Below the pieces are notes generated by a model. That model did no database searches and was not told the origin of the DNA. It saw only the letters and a list, made by a program, of their open reading frames with translations. The translations under genes and the position numbers were made by a program. A DNA stretch of 64,000 nt from an uncultured Caldilineaceae bacterium (GTDB taxonomy: Bacteria; Chloroflexota; Anaerolineae; Caldilineales; Caldilineaceae), in assembly GCA_951812725.1 (NCBI GenBank), contig OX638330.1, positions 1,860,001 through 1,924,000 of the forward strand, read 5' to 3'. Every line of letters starts with the position of its first letter. The first letter of the stretch is position 1. This document shows positions 43,493 through 52,549 of the stretch, one piece after another.

Positions 43493-46237
43493 ATGAGCCA
43501 AACTGACCAGAGGGACCGAACATTGTCAGAGAGGAATGCCCTCGTTGAAGTAGTAATCAATTTGCCGATTCGCCGCTCCTTCAGAGCGCAGGAACGGCCA
43601 CCCCTCGACGACGACTTCATCGGCCCTGACGACGACGACAATTTGGATGCCTTGCCTCCTCTCGGAGGACCGGAGTCAGTACACCAGCGTACCGGCGCCG
43701 CCGCCCAATCTCAGACATTCCACTATCACCTTCCACCGGCTCTCGTCGGCAAAGTCGAGCCCGGCCACCTGGTTTGGGCCCCCTTTGGTCCGCATGAATT
43801 GCAGGGCATCGTCGTCGGTCCCGCCGATTCCTCGCCGGTCCAAACCAGGGCAATTGCCCGCTTGGCGCGACCTCAGCCTGTCCTCACGCAGGCGCAATTG
43901 GACGTAGCCTTCTGGCTCGCCAATTACTACGTGGCGCCCATCTCGGAGGCCGTCAAGCTATTCCTCACCCCCGGCTTGCTCAGTAAGAGCGGAGAGCCTC
44001 CCAAGGTCCGGGCCAAACAGGAAGAACAGATCGAGCTGATAGTCGAAGCGGCCGAAGTTCGCCAGAAGCTGTTTACCCTTGGACGCACCACCAACGCAGT
44101 GCGCGTCCTTGCAGCGCTTCTGGCCGCACAGGGCCACACCATGTCGATGTCGGAACTGAAACAAGCCTGCGATTTCGCGCCAAAAACTTCCGTTTCCGCT
44201 CTGCAAAAAAAGGGGCTGGTCAGATTTTCGGCAGAAGGAGTCACTCTGGCGCAGTCTGCTGCTGCTACCGAAGATGCGATCCTGCAACTGCGCGGGGCAT
44301 CAGGGTTCGAACCGATATTGCATGCCCTCGCCCAGGCCGCCGCACCGGTCTGGAAGTCGGATCTCTATGCCCAGGTTGGAAACTGTCTGGAAAAACTACG
44401 CAGACTGCAAGCCGCCGGCCTTATCCAGATCGAACAGAAAATTCGTTTCCGCGACCCACTCGGCGGCCGCATATACCCTCGTACCCATCCCCCCATCCTG
44501 ACCGACCAGCAGCAACAGGTCTGGGATGAGATCAAGGCAAGTTGCTTCCCGGCTCCGTGTCCTGGAACTGACCAGGCCGGGCCCGGAGCCGGCGATGATA
44601 CCCCTTTCACTATACGAAATAGAGGATTTCTGCTCCATGGTGCCACCGGCAGCGGCAAGACCGAAATCTACCTGCACGCCATCGCCGAAACCCTGGCCCG
44701 CAACCGCCAGGCAATCGTCCTCGTGCCCGAGATCGCCCTCACCCCACAAACCGTCGCCCGCTTCGCCGGCCGCTTCCCTGACCGCGTCTCCGTAATTCAC
44801 TCAGCCCTCAGCAGCAACCAGCGCTATGACGTCTGGCGCAGTGCCCGCGACGGCAAAATCGACGTAATTGTCGGCGCCCGTAGCGCCCTCTTCGCGCCGC
44901 TGCCCCGTCTGGGACTTATCATCATCGATGAAGAGCACGAATCTACCTATAAGCAGGATACAGACGAATGGGGCAGCTTTACCGTCTTCTACGATGCCCG
45001 CACTGTCGCCGCCAAACTGGCGGCAGTTTCTGGCAGCGCCCTGATTCTTGGCAGCGCTACCCCATCACTGGACTCCTATCACACCGCACAGCTCGGCAAG
45101 CTGAAGTTGCTGGAAATGCCCGACAGGGTCATGGGGCACGGCGAACTCGAGAATGGCGCAAAAAATGTTGCTGATACCCCACCCACGCCCCCGGTCTACG
45201 CATCGCTCCCCCCAGTCGAAATAGTCGATATGCGCCAGGAGCTACGCGCCGGCAACCGCAGCATCTTCAGCCGCAGCCTCCAATCCGAGCTCCACGCCGT
45301 CCTCGACGCCGGAGAGCAGGCCATTCTCTTTCTCAACCGCCGCGGCACCCACTCATTCGTGATGTGTCGCGACTGTGGCTTCGTCGCAGAATGCACACGC
45401 TGCGAGACCCCGCTCACCTACCACGAACGAGCCGCCCAGCTCATCTGCCACCGCTGCAACGACCGCCATCCGATTCCCGACCACTGCCCCTCCTGCGAAA
45501 GCCGCCGCATCCGCTTCTTCGGCACCGGCACCCAGCGCATAGAAGAGCTCGTAGGCCAGATTTCCCCCCGTGCCCGCCTGCTGCGCTGGGACCGCGACAC
45601 CACCGGAAAAAAAGGCAGCCACGAACAGATCCTGGAAAGTTTCGCCAACCACGAGGCCGACATTCTCATCGGCACGCAGATGATCGCCAAAGGGCTGGAC
45701 CTGCCGCTCGTAACGCTTGTCGGCGTCGTCGCCGCTGACGTAGGCCTTTACATGCCCGACTTTCGCGCGCCGGAACGCACTTTCCAGCTACTGACGCAAG
45801 TCGCAGGCCGCGCCGGACGCAGCAGCAGAGGCGGCCGCGTCATCTTCCAGAGCTACACGCCCCAGCACTACGCGCTCCAGGCCGCTGCCGAACACGACTA
45901 TCACGCCTTCTATGAACGGGAAATGCTCTTTCGACGCGAGCAACTCTACCCGCCCGTCGGCAGGTTGGCCCGTCTCATCTACTGGCACAAAAAGCTGGAG
46001 AACGTCGAGGAACAGACCTACAGGATGGCCCAAAACCTGCAGCTGCGCGCCGAGCAGTTAGGCGTGTGGGGCGACGGGGTCGATCTGCTCGGCCCCGCCC
46101 CAGCGCCCTACGCCCGCTTTCGCAACTACTTCCGCTGGCAAATTATTATCCGCGCAACCGACCCGTCCGCCTTCTTGCAGGGCATAGACATCCCATTCGG
46201 CTGGCGCATAGACATCGATCCGGTATCAATGATGTGA
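43493..46237 (+). CDS. priA: Primosomal protein N' (PriA helicase)
   Basis: 3'-to-5' DNA helicase that restarts stalled forks. The C-terminal two thirds hold Walker A G-A-T-G-S-G-K-T, the I-I-D-E-E-H box, and eight zinc-ligand cysteines as C-R-D-C, C-T-R-C, C-H-R-C, C-P-S-C, followed by helicase motifs V-I and R-x-x-Q-V-A-G-R-A-G-R. The N-terminal 3'-binding domain is present after an acidic leader of about 60 residues (D-D-D-F-I-G-P-D-D-D-D). The ATG at 43493 is chosen over a TTG at 43475. Its stop abuts the convergent anmK stop without a gap. Confidence 0.95.
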   Translation: MSQTDQRDRTLSERNALVEVVINLPIRRSFRAQERPPLDDDFIGPDDDDNLDALPPLGGPESVHQRTGAAAQSQTFHYHLPPALVGKVEPGHLVWAPFGPHELQGIVVGPADSSPVQTRAIARLARPQPVLTQAQLDVAFWLANYYVAPISEAVKLFLTPGLLSKSGEPPKVRAKQEEQIELIVEAAEVRQKLFTLGRTTNAVRVLAALLAAQGHTMSMSELKQACDFAPKTSVSALQKKGLVRFSAEGVTLAQSAAATEDAILQLRGASGFEPILHALAQAAAPVWKSDLYAQVGNCLEKLRRLQAAGLIQIEQKIRFRDPLGGRIYPRTHPPILTDQQQQVWDEIKASCFPAPCPGTDQAGPGAGDDTPFTIRNRGFLLHGATGSGKTEIYLHAIAETLARNRQAIVLVPEIALTPQTVARFAGRFPDRVSVIHSALSSNQRYDVWRSARDGKIDVIVGARSALFAPLPRLGLIIIDEEHESTYKQDTDEWGSFTVFYDARTVAAKLAAVSGSALILGSATPSLDSYHTAQLGKLKLLEMPDRVMGHGELENGAKNVADTPPTPPVYASLPPVEIVDMRQELRAGNRSIFSRSLQSELHAVLDAGEQAILFLNRRGTHSFVMCRDCGFVAECTRCETPLTYHERAAQLICHRCNDRHPIPDHCPSCESRRIRFFGTGTQRIEELVGQISPRARLLRWDRDTTGKKGSHEQILESFANHEADILIGTQMIAKGLDLPLVTLVGVVAADVGLYMPDFRAPERTFQLLTQVAGRAGRSSRGGRVIFQSYTPQHYALQAAAEHDYHAFYEREMLFRREQLYPPVGRLARLIYWHKKLENVEEQTYRMAQNLQLRAEQLGVWGDGVDLLGPAPAPYARFRNYFRWQIIIRATDPSAFLQGIDIPFGWRIDIDPVSMM

Positions 46238-47449
46238 TTAAGAGAGTCCAGGCAGATTCATCACCATCTGACGGAACCTGCGGCCCGGTGTAATCTTGCC
46301 CAGCACACGCGGTCCCCTCGCGCCGCTGCACTCGGGCACGTTTCCCCCCTCGCCTCGCATAGCCAGCCACGCCAGCAGGGCAAAGCAAAGCGCCTCCTTG
46401 GAATCCTCATCACCTGGCACGTCAGCAACCTCCCCGTATCGCAAAACGGATACTTCCCGCCCGCATCGTCGCGCTAGCTGGGCCTCAATTCGCGCCAGCA
46501 AAACCGGGTTGCGCGCGCCCCCGCCGCATACAACCATCTCGGACACCGGCAGCGGCGCAAATCTCACATAGCTCTCGGCAATCGAGGCCGCGGTCAACTC
46601 CGTCACAGTCGCCGCAAAGTCATGTATCGACAGCCCTGTTTCGGCCGCCTCTTTAAAAAACCGTTCAGCCAGCGCCTGGCTGAAAAGCTCCCGGCCTGTC
46701 GATTTGGGAGGTTGTTGCAGGAAATAGGGGTGCGAGAGCCAGCGTTCGACAAGGGCTTCTGCAACGCGGCCCCGCTGCGCCAACTCGCCGTCCTTGTCGA
46801 ACAGCAGCCCGCCGTCCGTAGCCTGGACAGCCGCCCAGTCGATCAATACATTGCCTGGCCCCGTGTCAAAAGCCAGCGCCGGCGCCGGCGAGCCCTCCGG
46901 CGGCAAGAAAGTAACGTTGCCAATGCCGCCGATGTTCTGTACCGCCCGGCAGCCTTGCGCCTCGGCTGAAGGACGCAAGAAAAACTGGTCAAATATCGGA
47001 ATCAGCGGCGCCCCCTGCCCGCCTGCCGCCACGTCGGCTACACGAAAGTCCGCCACCGTCGTGATCCCGATCCGCTCGGCAATAACCGCAGCCTCCCCAA
47101 TCTGTAGTGTCGACTGGACCGCGCCGCTTTCCTCTACCTCGTGCCAGACCGTCTGCCCGTGCGAACCGATTAAGTCAATATCCTCGGTGTCAAGTCCACT
47201 TCTGTTGACTACGCGCAATGCAGCTTCGGCGAAGCGCTCACCAAGCACAAAACCGGCCCGACTCAGCATACGCGTATCACCTCGCCCGGCGATCAAACTC
47301 TCGATTAACGCGCGCTCCCGCGACGGCCACGAAACGCTCTCAAAAGCAATCTGCCGCATCCGCAGGGACTCAACCGAACCTGAAATCTCGGCCAATACCG
47401 CGTCAATGCCGTCGGCGGAAGTGCCGCTCATCAGGCCAATGACTTTCAT
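46238..47449 (-). CDS. anmK: Anhydro-N-acetylmuramic acid kinase
   Basis: Phosphorylates 1,6-anhydroMurNAc with ring opening in peptidoglycan recycling. It starts M-K-V-I-G-L-M-S-G-T-S-A-D-G-I-D-A-V, the family signature, with L-I-G-S-H-G-Q-T-V-W-H, A-F-D-T-G-P-G-N-V-L-I-D and V-C-G-G-G-A-R-N-P later. It is 403 residues and complete. Its gene is third in a minus-strand string (ornithine-cyclodeaminase-like, tandem GNAT, anmK). It converges on priA with no intergenic base, so no terminator separates them. Confidence 0.94.
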   Translation of the reverse strand: MKVIGLMSGTSADGIDAVLAEISGSVESLRMRQIAFESVSWPSRERALIESLIAGRGDTRMLSRAGFVLGERFAEAALRVVNRSGLDTEDIDLIGSHGQTVWHEVEESGAVQSTLQIGEAAVIAERIGITTVADFRVADVAAGGQGAPLIPIFDQFFLRPSAEAQGCRAVQNIGGIGNVTFLPPEGSPAPALAFDTGPGNVLIDWAAVQATDGGLLFDKDGELAQRGRVAEALVERWLSHPYFLQQPPKSTGRELFSQALAERFFKEAAETGLSIHDFAATVTELTAASIAESYVRFAPLPVSEMVVCGGGARNPVLLARIEAQLARRCGREVSVLRYGEVADVPGDEDSKEALCFALLAWLAMRGEGGNVPECSGARGPRVLGKITPGRRFRQMVMNLPGLS

Positions 47450-47506
47450 CGCCGGTGCCGTCCATTTGGGTCCTGCAGTGGGGTATTCGAAGACCTGCCC
47501 GCCACT

Positions 47507-48574
47507 CTAATCCTTGCCGCCCAAGCTCCGCCAGAACATGGCCCACTTTCGATAGGGCCGAAATCCACACTTGGCATAAAAGTCGAGCAGCGTCGTCCAA
47601 TCTATCACGCAGCCATTGATGCCGCTGTTGTGCAGCCGCCTCAGTCCTGCATCCAACAAGTACAACCCCATTCCCTGCCCCCGCAGATGCGCGCTGACAC
47701 CGATCGAGCCAAGCTGTGCCCATGGGCGCGGCAGCTCATACGGGTAGAAACGATCAATCGGGTTGCCAGAGTCCTCAAAAGTGAGGTGGCAAGACCCCTG
47801 CACACCTTCCTCCGTCCACAGCAACATAAAGTCAGAAATGCGCCCGCCTTCCTCCAGAAACCTTTCTGCCTGCCAGTGCCACCTTTCAGGAAACTCGCTG
47901 GCCAGAAAATCTAACAGTAACTTTTCCTGGCCCGGCTGCCCCGGCCGCGCCGCCGCTTCCACATCACGTAGCCGCGGCGGCTCGTAGTCGCTTAGAGAGC
48001 GAGCCACATCCCACGAGTATAGCTCTCTTTCGTAACCATAACCGCACGCCTGGAAAAACGCTTCAACCGCCGCGTCCGCCAAAGGGCCCGGCACAAAGGG
48101 ACGAAGTCCCCCGCCCACCCGGATACGACCTCCCATGGCCAGACCCTCAGTAAGTTCAGGTTCCTCTCCGCCTACGGTTGTAGAAGCAGGTTGCTCATCC
48201 CCACCGCTTTTCCTCGAAGCCACCCACCCCTCAGCCCAGCGCAGCAGCGTCCTCCCTATCCCCTGTCTCTGGTACGAGGACGAAACCGCAATCGCCTCGA
48301 TCCAGCCGGCAACATCAGTGCGCATCGCAGGCGGCGCGCCCGGATGGGCGCTGCCCACCACAAAGCCCACCGGGCGTCCCGCCGCCAAAGCAAGTCGCCC
48401 TGCACGTACGACGCCTGCATCCTCTGTAAAGTTGTATTTCAGGAATCTCTCTGTCGTGGGGAGTACGTTGCCGGTAGCGTCGTTCCAAATTTCCACAGCC
48501 CACCGCACGTGTTGGGGATCGTTGACGTCAAATGCAGTTAACGCAACTTCTGACGCCGTTGATGATTCCGCCAT
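47507..48574 (-). CDS. Tandem-domain GNAT acetyltransferase
   Basis: 355 residues with two acetyl-CoA-binding cores. The first has S-S-S-Y-Q-R-Q-G-I-G-R-T-L-L near residue 105; the second has A-H-L-R-G-Q-G-M-G-L-Y-L-L near 300. Both keep the Q/R-x-x-G-x-G motif. Tandem GNATs resemble mycothiol synthase or NAT10-type family members, but no specific substrate is indicated. It begins 12 bp after the ornithine-cyclodeaminase-like stop and ends 57 bp before anmK, so one transcript is likely. Confidence 0.87.
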   Translation of the reverse strand: MAESSTASEVALTAFDVNDPQHVRWAVEIWNDATGNVLPTTERFLKYNFTEDAGVVRAGRLALAAGRPVGFVVGSAHPGAPPAMRTDVAGWIEAIAVSSSYQRQGIGRTLLRWAEGWVASRKSGGDEQPASTTVGGEEPELTEGLAMGGRIRVGGGLRPFVPGPLADAAVEAFFQACGYGYERELYSWDVARSLSDYEPPRLRDVEAAARPGQPGQEKLLLDFLASEFPERWHWQAERFLEEGGRISDFMLLWTEEGVQGSCHLTFEDSGNPIDRFYPYELPRPWAQLGSIGVSAHLRGQGMGLYLLDAGLRRLHNSGINGCVIDWTTLLDFYAKCGFRPYRKWAMFWRSLGGKD

Positions 48575-48586
48575 TTGTTGAACCTG

Positions 48587-49573
48587 TTAACCCTCCAAGC
48601 TGGTGCCTACGCCTAGCTCCACCGCTCTCTGATACACAACCCGGGCAACCGCCACATCCTGTGCGGCCAATCCAACCGACTTGAAGAACGTAATCTCATC
48701 CCCGCTGCTGCGGCCGGGCTGGTCACCCGCGATGATCGCGCCAATTTCAGCGTGTATCTGGCTGGCCTCATAAAGCCCTGCATTGATCGGCTCGATCAAA
48801 TCTCCCGCTTCCTCAAGGCACGCGCTCAACTGATCGACCACAACTGTGGAGCGCCGTATCGCAGTTGCATCCACTTCACTGGCATAAGGCAAATGCGACC
48901 CGATGCCCGTAACATGGACGCCGGGCCGTAGCAGACTTCCGTCAAATAGCGGGTCATGCGCACTGGTGGCGGTGACGACTACGTCGGCCGCTCCCACGGC
49001 CATTTCCACATCGTTTGTCGCCTCGACAGACCCATCGAAGGTCCCCCTGAGCTTGTCGGCCAAGGCCATTGCATGCGCCGGCGTCCGCGAAAGAACAAAG
49101 ACCCGCTCAATTGCCCTCTCGCACAGAACCGCCTCCACCTGGTACGGCGCCTGCACGCCGCTGCCAAAAATCGTCAACGTACGCGCATCCTCTCTCGCCA
49201 AATGGCGGGCTGCCACCCCACCTGAGGCCCCCGTCCGCATCGCCGTCAAATATCCGGCATCCATCAGCGCCAACAGTGCACCGTCTTTGCCATCGAAAAG
49301 CACTACATTCCCCTGGATCGCCGGCAGACCGCGTACCGTCGGATTCGTGCCGTAGAACGATATCAGCTTCGCTCCCAGCGCATCCATTTCCCCGCCCAGA
49401 TAAGCCGGCATCGACATCAAACTCCCGTCATGCCGCGCAACCGGTATGTTCGCACGCACCGGCAGCTCCGCCTCTCCCTGATAGATCAGTCGGAAGGCGT
49501 CTGACACCGCTTCGATCGCGGCCGGCATGTCCAACAGAAATTCGACGTCGCTGCGAGTTAGCCAGAGTGGCAT
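48587..49573 (-). CDS. Ornithine cyclodeaminase/mu-crystallin family protein
   Basis: 328-residue NAD(P)-dependent enzyme. The Rossmann motif reads F-G-S-G-V-Q-A near residue 135, and the N-terminal domain has [16 protein letters not shown], including the substrate-binding Lys. Members convert ornithine to proline or reduce ketimines, alanine or lysine-derived imines. The exact reaction cannot be assigned. It is the first gene of a three-gene minus-strand string. The start at 49573 is followed by L-W-L-T-R-S-D-V. Confidence 0.87.
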   Translation of the reverse strand: MPLWLTRSDVEFLLDMPAAIEAVSDAFRLIYQGEAELPVRANIPVARHDGSLMSMPAYLGGEMDALGAKLISFYGTNPTVRGLPAIQGNVVLFDGKDGALLALMDAGYLTAMRTGASGGVAARHLAREDARTLTIFGSGVQAPYQVEAVLCERAIERVFVLSRTPAHAMALADKLRGTFDGSVEATNDVEMAVGAADVVVTATSAHDPLFDGSLLRPGVHVTGIGSHLPYASEVDATAIRRSTVVVDQLSACLEEAGDLIEPINAGLYEASQIHAEIGAIIAGDQPGRSSGDEITFFKSVGLAAQDVAVARVVYQRAVELGVGTSLEG

Positions 49574-49739
49574 AGTGTCTGAGGATAGGATAGGAAAGGG
49601 TTAGTCTGTAGCCGGGATAGAATAGCACAGTGGTTTCGCCAACACAATTGCCGCCAAGGAAGGAAGGTTGTACAATCCGTACGTTAATATACTCTTTAGT
49701 CTACAGTAGGCAGACGCACCGCCTCCCGGAGGAAATCCC

Positions 49740-50765
49740 ATGCCCACAGAACTGATCGCCCCCGCCCGCGAAGAAGTCGCCTTCCGCGATTACGAAAGCC
49801 AGCCCCTCGCACCAGATCAGATTCGCGTCCGCAGCCGCTTTGGCGCCGCCAAACACGGCTCCGAAATGGCCATGTTCCAGGGCTACGCCGGCCATCGCGG
49901 CAACTACGACGGCGAACTGCACCTGTTCACCCACGATAGCCAGATGGTCAGATACCCTAATGGCCTGGGCAATATGTGCGTCGGCGAAATAATCGAAGTA
50001 GGAACCGCCGTCCAGGACTTCCGCCTCGGCGAAACTGTCTTCTCCCACGGCTCCTTCCGCCAGGAGCACGTATGGCCCGCCGAACGCGCCCGCAAACTCC
50101 CTGACGGCGTCCCCTGGCAGGCTGCCGTCTGTCTCGACCCCGCCGACTTCGCCCTTGGCGCCGTCCGCGACGGTCACATCCGCATCGGCGATGCCGTCGC
50201 CGTCTTCGGCATGGGCGCCATCGGCCTCTTCGTCCTCCAGCTCGCCAAACTGGCCGGCGCTTATCCCGTCATCGCCGTCGACCCAATCCCCCTGCGCCGC
50301 GACGTTGCGCTCGAGTGCGGCGCCGACATCGTCATGGACCCCACCGCCTGCGACGCCGGCCTCGAAATCAAACTCGCCACAGCCAAACGCGGCGCCGACG
50401 TTTGTGTAGACTACAGCGGCCATTACACCGCGCTGCAAGCGGCCATCCGCGGCGTCGCCTATCTCGGCACCGTCGTCGCCGGCGCCTGGCCCGGCAGCTA
50501 CCCAGCCGGCCTCGACCTCGGCGCCGAAGCCCACTTCAACCGCCCCACCATCGTCTTCTCGCGCGCCTGCAGCGAACCCAATCCCGAATACCCCAACTGG
50601 GATGAAACTCGCCTGTTCTCAGTAGTATGGCGGCTCCTTTGCGACGGTAGCCTCAGATCTGAGCCCGTCGTCCAGCCGGTAGTCCCCTTTGACGACCTGC
50701 TCGAACACTACCCCAAAATCGCAACCGCTCCCCAGGAAAACGTCAAGTTGGGCGTAGCCTTCTGA
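49740..50765 (+). CDS. Zinc-less MDR-family dehydrogenase-like protein
   Basis: 341 residues of the medium-chain dehydrogenase fold. The cofactor domain has F-G-M-G-A-I-G-L-F-V and A-V-D-P-I. The catalytic-zinc Cys of classical members (G-x-C-G-x-D region) is replaced by G-A-A-K-H-G-S-E-M-A-M-F. The usual four-Cys structural loop is missing, so it should work without zinc or have a changed activity. It resembles the L-threonine/sorbitol dehydrogenase branch in overall layout. A bidirectional terminator follows and the enolase-superfamily gene converges on it. A sugar-alcohol or sugar-acid substrate is inferred only from context. Confidence 0.82.
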   Translation: MPTELIAPAREEVAFRDYESQPLAPDQIRVRSRFGAAKHGSEMAMFQGYAGHRGNYDGELHLFTHDSQMVRYPNGLGNMCVGEIIEVGTAVQDFRLGETVFSHGSFRQEHVWPAERARKLPDGVPWQAAVCLDPADFALGAVRDGHIRIGDAVAVFGMGAIGLFVLQLAKLAGAYPVIAVDPIPLRRDVALECGADIVMDPTACDAGLEIKLATAKRGADVCVDYSGHYTALQAAIRGVAYLGTVVAGAWPGSYPAGLDLGAEAHFNRPTIVFSRACSEPNPEYPNWDETRLFSVVWRLLCDGSLRSEPVVQPVVPFDDLLEHYPKIATAPQENVKLGVAF

Positions 50766-50785
50766 AAATCTGCACCAAAAGAAAA

Positions 50786-50812
50786 CGCTGCGGGGACCAA
50801 ATCCCCGCAGCG
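50786..50812 (-). terminator. Bidirectional terminator between convergent dehydrogenase and enolase-superfamily genes
   Basis: Perfect 11-bp stem CGCTGCGGGGA/TCCCCGCAGCG with a five-base loop. On the minus strand it is followed by TTTTCTTTT, giving a strong intrinsic terminator for the enolase-superfamily gene. On the plus strand the tail is weak. Confidence 0.8.
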
Positions 50813-50856
50813 AATCCTCACATTATGTTCCCAGCCCCGACCCAGCCTACCTCTCG

Positions 50857-52008
50857 TCAGAGCAGGTTATCCTCAATATAGTCCCAGTTGATCCGATACC
50901 CCATTCCCGGCTCCTGTGGCAGATGGACGTAACCTTCGCTGTCCATCCTGTCGCCGATATCCTCCAGATAGGGCGGCGCCGTATTGCAGTCGATGCCCGG
51001 CGCCAGCAGCCCGCGCTCATAATATTCACAAGTGTCCTCGCTAGATGAGCCCAGCAGCTGCAGATTGGCGAACCCGCTCATGTGAATTTCGCACTTTACG
51101 CCAAACGCCTCAGCCACCGCAATCATCTTGCGCACGCCCGTCACTCCCCCGCGCAGCACATCGATCCGTGTCATATCGGACGCCCCGCGCAGAATCCAGT
51201 CAGCCCGCGTATACAGGCTGCCCGAAGCAATCTCCGGTGACAGAATAGGAATGTCCAGCTCCTGGCACAGCTTGATATAGGGCTGCACTCTGTACTCATT
51301 CATCGGGTGCTCGTACCAGTAGTAGTTCAGCTCCTCCAGCACGCGCCCCACCTTGTACGCCTCCTCATACGTGCGGTACGTTCCCCACGGGTCGTAGCTC
51401 AGCACCATGTCATCGCCCACCGCTTCCCGCACTGCCCGACACACCTCGATGTCCTTCTCGATGTGCGATGGCCGTCCCTGTACCGCCTCCTTCGTCACCG
51501 GGTTCCAGAAATAGTAGGGATGGATCTTGTAGTGCGTATACCCCTCCTCCTTACACGCGACCGCGTGCGCCGCATACTCCTCCACACTCCCCACATTCGG
51601 AAATGTGCTGGCATATGCCTTCACTTTGTCGCGACAGCCGCCAAGCAGCTTGTAGAGCGGCAGCCCTACCGCCCTTGCCTGCAAGTCCCACAAAGCGCAA
51701 TCAAGCGCGCTCAGCAGATGCTCCGGAATGTTCGCCACCCACATCCAGTGCCAGAATCGCTCCCGGTCATAAGGGTCCTGCCCCAAAACCATCTGCTTAA
51801 GCCGCCCCTCAAGCACTGCTCTGTCCTCCGGCGTCAGCCCGTCGGCGTCGCCATGCCCGTGCCCGCCAAAGTAGTACCCCTCCGCACCCTCATCGGTGAT
51901 CACCTTCGTCAGCGTCTGCGTCACCTCCTGCGGAAAACTGAACCTGCCCTGATAAAACTGCTCCCGCCGCACCCGAAATGGAATTACCTGCAAGTCCACG
52001 ATTTTCAT
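50857..52008 (-). CDS. Enolase-superfamily dehydratase/racemase
   Basis: 383 residues of the mandelate racemase/muconate-lactonising family. Metal ligands are visible: Asp in L-S-Y-D-P-W-G, Glu in Y-W-Y-E-H-P and Glu in I-L-S-P-E-I-A-S-G. The C-terminal His is in C-E-I-H-M-S-G. The catalytic pair position reads H-Y-K-I-H, so the second base is His rather than the common Lys of the K-x-K motif. That layout suits an acid-sugar dehydratase, by family inference. The start ATG at 52008 has a GGAGGG site. Its strong terminator is at 50786-50812. Confidence 0.88.
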   Translation of the reverse strand: MKIVDLQVIPFRVRREQFYQGRFSFPQEVTQTLTKVITDEGAEGYYFGGHGHGDADGLTPEDRAVLEGRLKQMVLGQDPYDRERFWHWMWVANIPEHLLSALDCALWDLQARAVGLPLYKLLGGCRDKVKAYASTFPNVGSVEEYAAHAVACKEEGYTHYKIHPYYFWNPVTKEAVQGRPSHIEKDIEVCRAVREAVGDDMVLSYDPWGTYRTYEEAYKVGRVLEELNYYWYEHPMNEYRVQPYIKLCQELDIPILSPEIASGSLYTRADWILRGASDMTRIDVLRGGVTGVRKMIAVAEAFGVKCEIHMSGFANLQLLGSSSEDTCEYYERGLLAPGIDCNTAPPYLEDIGDRMDSEGYVHLPQEPGMGYRINWDYIEDNLL

Positions 52009-52134
52009 CGTTTAACTACCCTCCCTATTGTGAAATCTGAAACTGTTCGCCCCTTACCACTACGACCTTGCGCAAGAAAAGCGATGGCGTTCTCTCACGT
52101 CATTCTTCTCTCTCTCTTTTCTGATATTTATGGG

Positions 52135-52215
52135 CGGTCGGGCCTTCGGCCCTCCCTTGTGCAGGGGCTGCGCCCCCGCAACGCCCCCCTACAAAAACAT
52201 GCCTCACCGACCGTG
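52135..52215. repeat. Dispersed palindromic repeat, copy 3
   Basis: Complete core from CGGTCGGGCC to CCGACCGTGTT, including both internal hairpins and the closing inverted repeat. Its start lies 127 bp upstream of the enolase-superfamily start codon (that gene reads away on the minus strand). Confidence 0.9.
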
Positions 52216-52334
52216 TTTACTCTTCCCAGCATCGTGTCTGGTGAACGGTGCCTACTCCCCCACCTGCCGCTTCAACCCACTGACCACCGACCTCCAACCG
52301 CAGAAGTTACTGACCACTGACCACTGCAGTTGTG

Positions 52335-52523
52335 CGGTCGGGCCTTCGGCCCTCCCTTGTGCAGGGGCTGCGCCCCCGCAACGCCCCCCTACAAAACCAT
52401 GCCTCACCGACCGTGTGCCTTCTTCCCAACGTGTCGGCTGGCGAGCATGGCGGCGGCTGTACACCAGTCGCGTCACTTAAAGCCTGGATGGCTCCAAGGA
52501 TTACTGGCTGGTCAAGCACTGTA
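52335..52523. repeat. Dispersed palindromic repeat, copy 4 (extended)
   Basis: Core 52335-52417 plus about 105 bp matching the diverged tail of copy 2, ending AAGGATTACTGGCTGGTCAA-GCACTGTA. The 16 bases upstream, ACTGACCACTGCAGTT, are also found upstream of copy 5. Confidence 0.85.
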
Positions 52524-52549
52524 GTTCAGTAGTACTGGAAAACCAACGA

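Larger units (their letters stand above)
52009..52549. other. Non-coding gap with two repeat copies
   Basis: 541 bp without a gene, containing dispersed repeat copies 3 and 4 and a diverged tail. Frames running through the repeats are not genes. Confidence 0.6.
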
